DNA of 64,000 bases from Chloranthus sessilifolius (taxonomy: Eukaryota > Streptophyta > Magnoliopsida > Chloranthales > Chloranthaceae): contig CM037585.1 in the NCBI GenBank assembly GCA_021018995.1, positions 67,148,646 through 67,212,645 on the forward strand, in the 5' to 3' direction. Below the pieces are notes generated by a model. The model had not been told where the DNA came from and ran no database searches. It worked only from the letters and a program-made list of their open reading frames with translations. A program made the translations under genes and the position numbers. Shown here piece after piece: positions 58,412 through 64,000 of the stretch. The stretch's first letter is position 1; each line of letters opens with the position of its first letter.

Positions 58412-60049
58412 TTTCTTGATGAGTTATAGTATAGATATCTGGGTTGGGATCTTTTAAAGATGTCACAGAAGGTCATATTCTTGTCCTAGCTCGAGTGCCA
58501 TTTCTTTGCCCGATCGATGAGCCTTGGGTTTAGGTGGTTGGAGTGGTTGAGGTGCAGGGATTGATAGAGGGATAATGTGAGGCGGGGGCGGCAAGTTAAC
58601 TTCTCTTTCTTGCACATTCCCCTCTGTGATTATGCGTTTGTGAAATCCTTATTTCAAGGGAAGGGTGGAGGTGGATAATTGGTTCCTGATTTAAAAATCA
58701 GACAAGTCGATTGTTGACCAAACCTGGTGCTACTCGACATTGATGTGCTTGTGAAGTGAGTGAAATTCAAGATTGGAGCGTGTACTTGCACTGGGCCGCT
58801 CCAAGGTGGGAGGTACTGTATATAATCCTCTTCTTCTAGGAAAGCAGAGACTAGTGTCTCACATGGGTCGGGATGTTTTTCTCGCTCACTTTCTTCTATG
58901 TTTAGTGAACACTCAGTCTTTGTCTCGTTTTCTTAGCTTGGAGTCTTTCGAGTGACACTATGTACCCATGCAGTGACTTGGGCTACAATTTGAAGAACAT
59001 GCTCTCCATATTCGGCTCGGAATTAGACGAAGGGAGTGACATTGGTGTTGGTTCAAGATTTGAAGGGGTTAGAGGTTCTGGTGGGTGACTATGGAGGAAT
59101 GGTCTCCAAACCCTAAAAGAGTGGACTCGTATCTGAGAGAATTTTGGATAAGGAGGTGGACTTGGCAAGGCAATTTGAGTGATCAAGGCCGAGGGATGCG
59201 GGGGTGAAGGAACTCTCATAGGGGTAGCGAAAGTGTCAGAAGGTTTGATGCGGGCGATTAAGGTTGAGGACTGGAAGGGGAATTGACTGGAAAGGTCCAC
59301 GGTAGTGACCTGGGCCGGTGTTGCTTGGTTGTGGTTAGGCATAGGATTATTAATTATCCCTAAATTTTATTGGGGTTGGTTATTGTTAGGGTTAGGATTC
59401 TTAAGCGCTTCCCAGTCGATTTGGTTCTGATCATTCATGTCATAGATCACATCTCAGAGGACCCAATAGTCTTCTATGTTGTGTCCTGCGTATCGATGGA
59501 ATGCACAGTATTTGCTAGTCTAGGTTTGTCGGCCATGGTTGGGGTCTTTCCTGCTGGAATCGGTCCCGCGTATCGATGGAATGCGCAGTATTTGCTAGTC
59601 TAGGTTTGTCGGCCATGGTCGGGGTCTTTCCTGCTGTAATCAGAGGAGATTCTGAGTGTTAAGGAGATGGAGGATGTTGGAGAACGTATCAGGTAAAGGG
59701 GGATAGTGTTCCTGCATCGGCTGATAGGGCCTCTAGCTGGGTTGAAGTTTTGCCGTGGGGGTACGTTATTATAGTTCGGCGCATGGGCTGGTCGATTTTG
59801 TGTCGTATTTTGGTTCTGGTAGGTGTTGAGATATTAGTTGCTATTCTGGTACTGGCCCTGATTCTGGTTCTGACCTTGACCTTGGTTCGCATATCTTTGT
59901 TTATTAGCGCCTTGGTTTTGGTACATGTATTGTTGTTGATTCTGATTTTACCCAAAATTTCACGATTTGAAGTTCCCATTCTCGAAGTTTTGTCCTTGGT
60001 TTACAACGGTGTTGACCTGTTCGGTTCCTAAGGCTTTCTTATTATTTTT
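58412..60049 (-). pseudogene. Gag tail, zinc-knuckle and pre-protease region, element C
   Basis: In sense order: an Asn/Gln-rich low-complexity stretch (about 59980-59760), a knuckle-like block YCAFHRYAGHNIEDYWVL (about 59510-59455, one Cys replaced by Tyr, and a stop after it), a Pro/Ser-rich segment (59342-58983) and undefined sequence to the protease. An 80-bp tandem duplication (59489-59648) repeats part of the knuckle block. Confidence 0.6.
59489..59648. repeat. 80-bp tandem duplication in C gag
   Basis: Two nearly identical 80-bp copies, each beginning CGTATCGATGGAATGC, at 59489 and 59569. Not a multiple of three, so it shifts the frame. Confidence 0.92.
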
Positions 60050-60814
60050 TTACTTTGATTCACAAGAAGAGCCTACTTTTGACGTAACTATGGATAGGGC
60101 GAGGTCTTCGCCTTTAATGTGTTGCGCTAGTCGGGATGCCCGGGAGTGGAGTGCAGTGAAGTCGGGGTAATCACTTATTACAAGTGTGCTCTTCAACGAT
60201 TCCCTAGTATTGTCGATAACAATATCAATCGAGTCTTTCTCTCTCATTGAAGTGCTGGTCCTGGCAATGAGTTTCCTCTATTGGGCGACGAAGTCGGTGA
60301 ATTCTTCATCGAGTCCTTACTTTGTCGCCATCAGATTGCTGAGATTGACTGTCTCTTGGATGAGATGCTTGTATTGGTCTAGGAATTGATCGATTAAAAC
60401 ATCAAATGTTTCTATCTCATAGAGTGGGAGTCCCACAAACCAATCTAGAGCTTCTCCTTCTAATGAGCATTGGAAATAATGGATGAAAAGGCCTTGATTA
60501 TTATGTATGGGTTGACAATCATTGCAAAAGAGGGCCAAGTGATGGTTCGGATTTCCCGTGCTATTATATTTGGTAAATTTTGGCGGTTTAAATCCTACTG
60601 GTAAGTTAAATTCAACGTCCCGACAGAATTTGTCGAATCCAAATGAGTGACCATAGAGTTCCCTCTTTACCATGTATTCGTCGAGCATTTTAGGGAGATC
60701 TTCAATTTTGATAGTGCTGTCTTTTGGAGCGGCCTGTGAGCCATCCTTGTTTGGAGAGTCCTCGTTAAAGAATGTGTGAGCAAGTTGCCTCAATGGAGTG
60801 GCGCGAGCCGACAC
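60050..60814 (-). pseudogene. Gag of element C
   Basis: Starts MSARATPLRQLAHTFF at 60814. Core blocks: MLDEYMVKRELYGHSFGFDK, FKPPKFTKYNSTGNPNHHLA (the PKFxxYxGxxxPxxHL pattern of Tat-type Gag), FQCSLEGEALDWFVGLP, and FDVLIDQFLDQYKHLIQETV. A stop at 60317 and a frame change precede the second part (60247-60050, RESLKSTLVISDYPDFTALH). Capsid precursor of the element. Confidence 0.82.
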
Positions 60815-60879
60815 TGTGGTTGGGGTAGGCGGTGGCCTTTCCTATCGTTCTCATTCTTCTGAATATTGTCATGACCTAA

Positions 60880-61959
60880 TGGTTGTGTTTCTCTATGGGT
60901 TTGTTCTCGAAAATCATGGTTGTGTTTCTCTATGGGTTTGTTCTCGAAATTATCTGGTCTCGAAATCCCAAACTTCTTTGAGAAAATCTGTTCTCTCTCC
61001 AACCTCTTTGGGTCGGATTAAAAAAATCTTTTACAGGGTTTTTTCTAATTAAATGCCCTGTTTCAGGCATTTAACTGAATTACGTGCCGGTCTCCTGGTG
61101 CTTAATCGCTTTGAGTCGGTCACTGACTCAGTGAGCGATAAGCTGACTTGCTCAGCAAGTTTTCTAGTTCTAACAAAGTTAGGACTAATTACGCACTTGG
61201 TATAGGATGCACAATCTGATTAAGCGTCTCTTCCGAAGTGCATAATTGAGAAAGCTTGTGGGTCAAGAACTGTAAGACTAAGTTGGGCGCAGGCCAATTC
61301 CGCTCCTGTGGTGGGGCGCTCAATCCGATCGCGCGTCTCATGTGAGGCGCGTAATCGAGTCTCGAGGTAGTCAGGGGAAAGAAAGTCTGGTATAAAAGGG
61401 GACTGATTGCACGTGTGTGGTTTTATGTGCAATCGAATTGTGCGTGTGGTTTTAGGCGCATAATTCGGGGCTGTCCAGGCCTGGGTCGGGTCCTAAATGT
61501 CAGACTTGTTTTAGCCTACATTTCGACTATATACTATTATTAGAGTATATAGTCTCCCTACGTTGGGATCTGAGCCACAGAGCTATTTTTTCTGCCTATG
61601 TTTAGACATTTACTATTGTTTCAGTGCATGGTCCCTACGTGAGGGTTATAGGGTCTGAAATGCTAGAGTATTGTTTTAGTCTACATTTCAATTATATAAT
61701 ATTGTTTCAGTATATAGTCTCCCTACGTTGGGATCTGAGCCACAGAGCTATTGTTTTAGCTTGTGTCCAGCCATGTACTATTCTTTTAGTGCATGGTCCT
61801 CACGTTAGGGTCATGGGGCCTAAGCCACAGAGCTATTGTTTCAGCCTGTGTTCAGTCATATGCTATTGTTTCAGCATATGATCCCAATTAGGGTTATGAG
61901 GTCAAAGGTTGGCCGAAAAGATTTGTATATTCCTAGAGGGCAAAATGGGGGTGTCTAGA
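60880..61959 (-). repeat. Truncated 5' LTR of element C
   Basis: Matches 25135-26189. The outer end reads GTGTCTAGA where the other LTR has GTGTCTACA. The inner end runs directly into gag at about 60880 without PBS or leader, next to a direct repeat of about 31 bp (ATGGTTGTGTTTCTCTATGG... twice, at 60882 and 60913), so the LTR 3' part, PBS and leader have been deleted. Confidence 0.78.
61525..61881. repeat. Hairpin array in C 5' LTR
   Basis: Counterpart of 25755-26111. Stems such as GACTATATAC/GTATATAGTC (61525-61554) and TCATATGC/GCATATGA (61856-61881) around loops like TATTGTTTCA. The last one differs from its partner LTR (CCATATGC/GCATATGG) at both ends of the same base pair. Confidence 0.82.
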
Positions 61960-62090
61960 TCATCTACATATCATGTGTTTTCAATCTATAAAGATTCTTT
62001 AATCTAATTCACATGGCATAAATATTCAAAGTCAAAAATTTAAGATTTAAATATTTTTGTGCATAGTGGTCATGGTTGACCAAATCTTGT

Positions 62091-62700
62091 CCATTGGATG
62101 GCATTGCGTGATCATATAGATCACATGAAGAGCATCCCAAGGTCATAAAAAAATATTATTCAAGATCATTTACAATAATTGAATCAAAATCATCTTTTAG
62201 TGCAAGAATAATCAAGAAATTGCAACTATATGTTGGTCTTTGCATCTTTGACCATTTGATGGCCTTGCATGATCATGTAGATAACATGCATGGCACCCAA
62301 AGTCACTGGTCTAACATATATTCCAGGAACTCTAATATTTTCAACCAAAAATTTAAACTAGTTTACAAAAGTTCAAGAAAATTCAAAGAAAATTCGAAAT
62401 CTACTTGGTCTTGACTTATTTGCCCAATCTAGATCATTGGGAGGCCTTGCATGATCATGTAAATCACATGCATGGCTTCCAATATCTCTGGTCACATAGT
62501 GATCTAAAAATTTTAACAAAATTCCAACCAAGAATCCTTCCTATCCCACAAGATTCAAACAAAAATTTAAGAAAACACCAAGCTATACTGCCCTTAGTGT
62601 AAATGGCTATTCTAGACCATTGGATGACTTTGCATGATCACGTGGATCACATGCATGGCCTCCAATGTGCTAGTCTCATATCCTAATATGATCATTCTAG
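62091..62700. repeat. ~182 bp tandem repeat, four units
   Basis: The anchor CCATTGGATGGCNTTGCATG recurs at 62091, 62252, 62434 and 62617 (spacings 161, 182, 183), each followed by a palindrome-rich core (GATCATGTAGATCACATGCA). Satellite-like monomer length; no coding frame. Confidence 0.85.
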
Positions 62701-63146
62701 GAATATATCTCCAAAAGCTATGAAAAATAAAAAACTATGGCTAAAAATCTCTATGCAAAAACGCTAAAATTCTAGACAAACTTCTAACTAAAATTTTACC
62801 TTGCAAGCTTCAATCTTCCTTGCTGGTTTTTCTTCAAAACGTGGGATGAAGAAGGCTGAGATGGAGCTGAAAATGATGTATGTAGGTGTGGGGTGAGTGG
62901 GGAAGAGATTTGTAATTTTATTTTTAAGATCTAATGGTTGGATTGGGATGAGGAGATTTTTCTTCTAGCTAGGGTCTAATGAGCTTTAATGGAGTGAAGA
63001 GGAGAGGAAGAAGAAGTTTGGTTGAAAATGGGAGCCCTTTTTCAAGGGGGAGAGGGGACATGGGCTGGAAATTTTTGCCACATGGCACCCCTTCTCTTCC
63101 CAATCTCTTATTCCTCCAATTTCCAAAGATTCCCATAATCTGAAGT

Positions 63147-63189
<43 letters not shown>

Positions 63190-64000
63190 TCTCTCCATTC
63201 TCCCATGCGCCCAACCACTTTGACCCTATTTGACCCATCCATCACACAACACATCTCATAAAAACTTGTCATTTATGGTGGTTAAGGTAATTATTTTGTG
63301 TGAAAGTCCTCTTTCTAATCAATCTTGTGGTGCATGCTCTCTTGTGCATCTTACACCCTAGATTTCCCCAATGCAAATTGAGTGATATAAGATGAGTCGA
63401 ACTCTTGTCAACTAGATGGAGGGTATCGATTGACTAGAGAATTGTAAAATCCTATTTTAATTTTTAAAAATTTAGGAATTGCCATTCAAGTGTGCAAAAC
63501 ACTAACACCTAATCCTTAGTGTTATTACATCTTCAAACTTCCATCCCATGTGTCAGTCATTGTCCCAATACATCTAGGAAATCTTATTACAATTTTAAAA
63601 ATCTAAACCAATGGTGACAATCCCCTGATCGCCCTCAAGGTCTTGGCCCATTTCGGGTCAAACCTCAGGTCAAACATATATTCATGCAATAATCCTGCTA
63701 ATTTAAGGTATGAGATGTGGTGTGTGTGTTTCACCACTTTTTCTAATACACCCATTTAATTTTGTGGGGTACCTTGTGGGTGCCACTACCAATAATTGTA
63801 TTTTTATTGTTTTAGGGTGGGTGCAACTATCAATAATCAAATTCTTACAGAATTAAGATGGGTGCCACCAGTAATTGTTAGTTCCCTATTTACTTAAAGT
63901 TGGTGCTCCGAGAATTTTGGTGGACACAGTCTGGTCACACCAATGTCCAGTCAACCATTTGACCAACATAGAGATCTAGGGGCAAGTGTGTTAATCAGTG
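62701..64000. other. Right-flank DNA without recognised genes
   Basis: No ORF with a recognisable domain. 62800-63220 is purine/pyrimidine-biased and may be a leader region of an unrecognised repeat. 63400-64000 has no structure I can name. Confidence 0.4.
63150..63196. repeat. (CT)n microsatellite
   Basis: CT run of over 30 bases followed by an imperfect extension; its minus-strand reading gives an artefactual Arg-Glu peptide. Confidence 0.92.

Larger units (their letters stand above)
25135..61959 (-). mobile_element. Element C: giant Tat/Ogre-like Ty3/gypsy element, broken by element B
   Basis: Minus-strand element read from 61959 downward: truncated 5' LTR, gag, zinc-knuckle/protease region, G-patch-like segment, RT, RNase H, a second archaeal-type RNase H, integrase, a long 3' region with an antisense PMD gene, PPT and 3' LTR. 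Dual RNase H is the hallmark of the Tat lineage. Element B and a solo LTR lie inside (37522-53714). Removing them, the remaining element is about 20 kb, in the size range of Ogre-type elements. All coding domains are disrupted. The left outer LTR edge is unknown, so the start given is the limit of LTR homology. Confidence 0.75.

Noticed and set aside
61955-61965. Target-site duplication for element C
   Set aside because: The bases after the right LTR (TCATC) cannot be matched, because the left outer LTR edge was not found.
1-64000. tRNA, rRNA and host protein-coding genes
   Set aside because: No cloverleaf-like tRNA gene, rRNA block or conserved host gene was recognised by eye. A tRNA-scan and protein search would be decisive.

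Overview
The window is repeat-rich nuclear DNA of a flowering plant, probably a eudicot; the species cannot be named from the sequence. It is a nest of decayed Ty3/gypsy LTR retrotransposons, and I recognise no host single-copy gene, rRNA, tRNA or CRISPR array.

Layout. (1) 1-690 is an LTR-like fragment with a TATA box. It is interrupted by element A (691-13385, minus strand), a complete but defective Tekay/Del-like chromovirus with 2.6-2.7 kb LTRs, a TCTCC target-site duplication, gag, a gag/protease intron, pol with chromodomain, and an accessory ORF before the 3' LTR. (2) 13391-19330 holds an LTR-like scrap and fragment D of a Tat-lineage element: a minus-strand integrase piece and, on the opposite strand, a broken multi-exon plant-mobile-domain (PMD) gene. 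(3) 19345-25130 is AT-rich DNA with several minisatellites. (4) Element C (about 25135-61959, minus strand) is a giant Tat/Ogre-like element with gag, DTG protease, a G-patch-like segment, RT, two RNase H domains, integrase, a long 3' region and its own antisense PMD gene. (5) Element B (41508-53714, plus strand), a second Tekay/Del-like chromovirus, is nested in C's pol between the second RNase H and integrase, next to a solo LTR of the same family (37522-39980). The target duplication GTCAA occurs three times, and 1.5 kb of C is duplicated between the solo LTR and B. (6) 61960-64000 is right-flank DNA with a ~182 bp tandem repeat.

What stands out. A and B are clearly diverged, yet share two unusual devices. 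First, each has a GT-AG intron at exactly the same codon and phase at the gag-protease boundary, with a stop in the retained intron, so splicing could set the Gag to Gag-Pol ratio. Second, each has an accessory ORF (putative plant transposon protein type) with its own promoter: an array of short inverted repeats, then 8-9 bp later a TATA box, then about 235-240 bp to the ATG. The repeat motif is private to the element (TCGATTAATCGA in B, AGTCGCGCGAGCGACT in A), and the same private motif is arrayed in that element's LTRs. This resembles a sequence-specific protein/target system that coevolves within each family, by analogy with VANC proteins of VANDAL transposons. It is the best candidate for an undescribed system here, and it is an inference.

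Element C contributes an array of hairpins with a constant loop and changing stems in its LTRs, and an intron-bearing antisense gene whose introns would be invisible to splicing of the genomic RNA.
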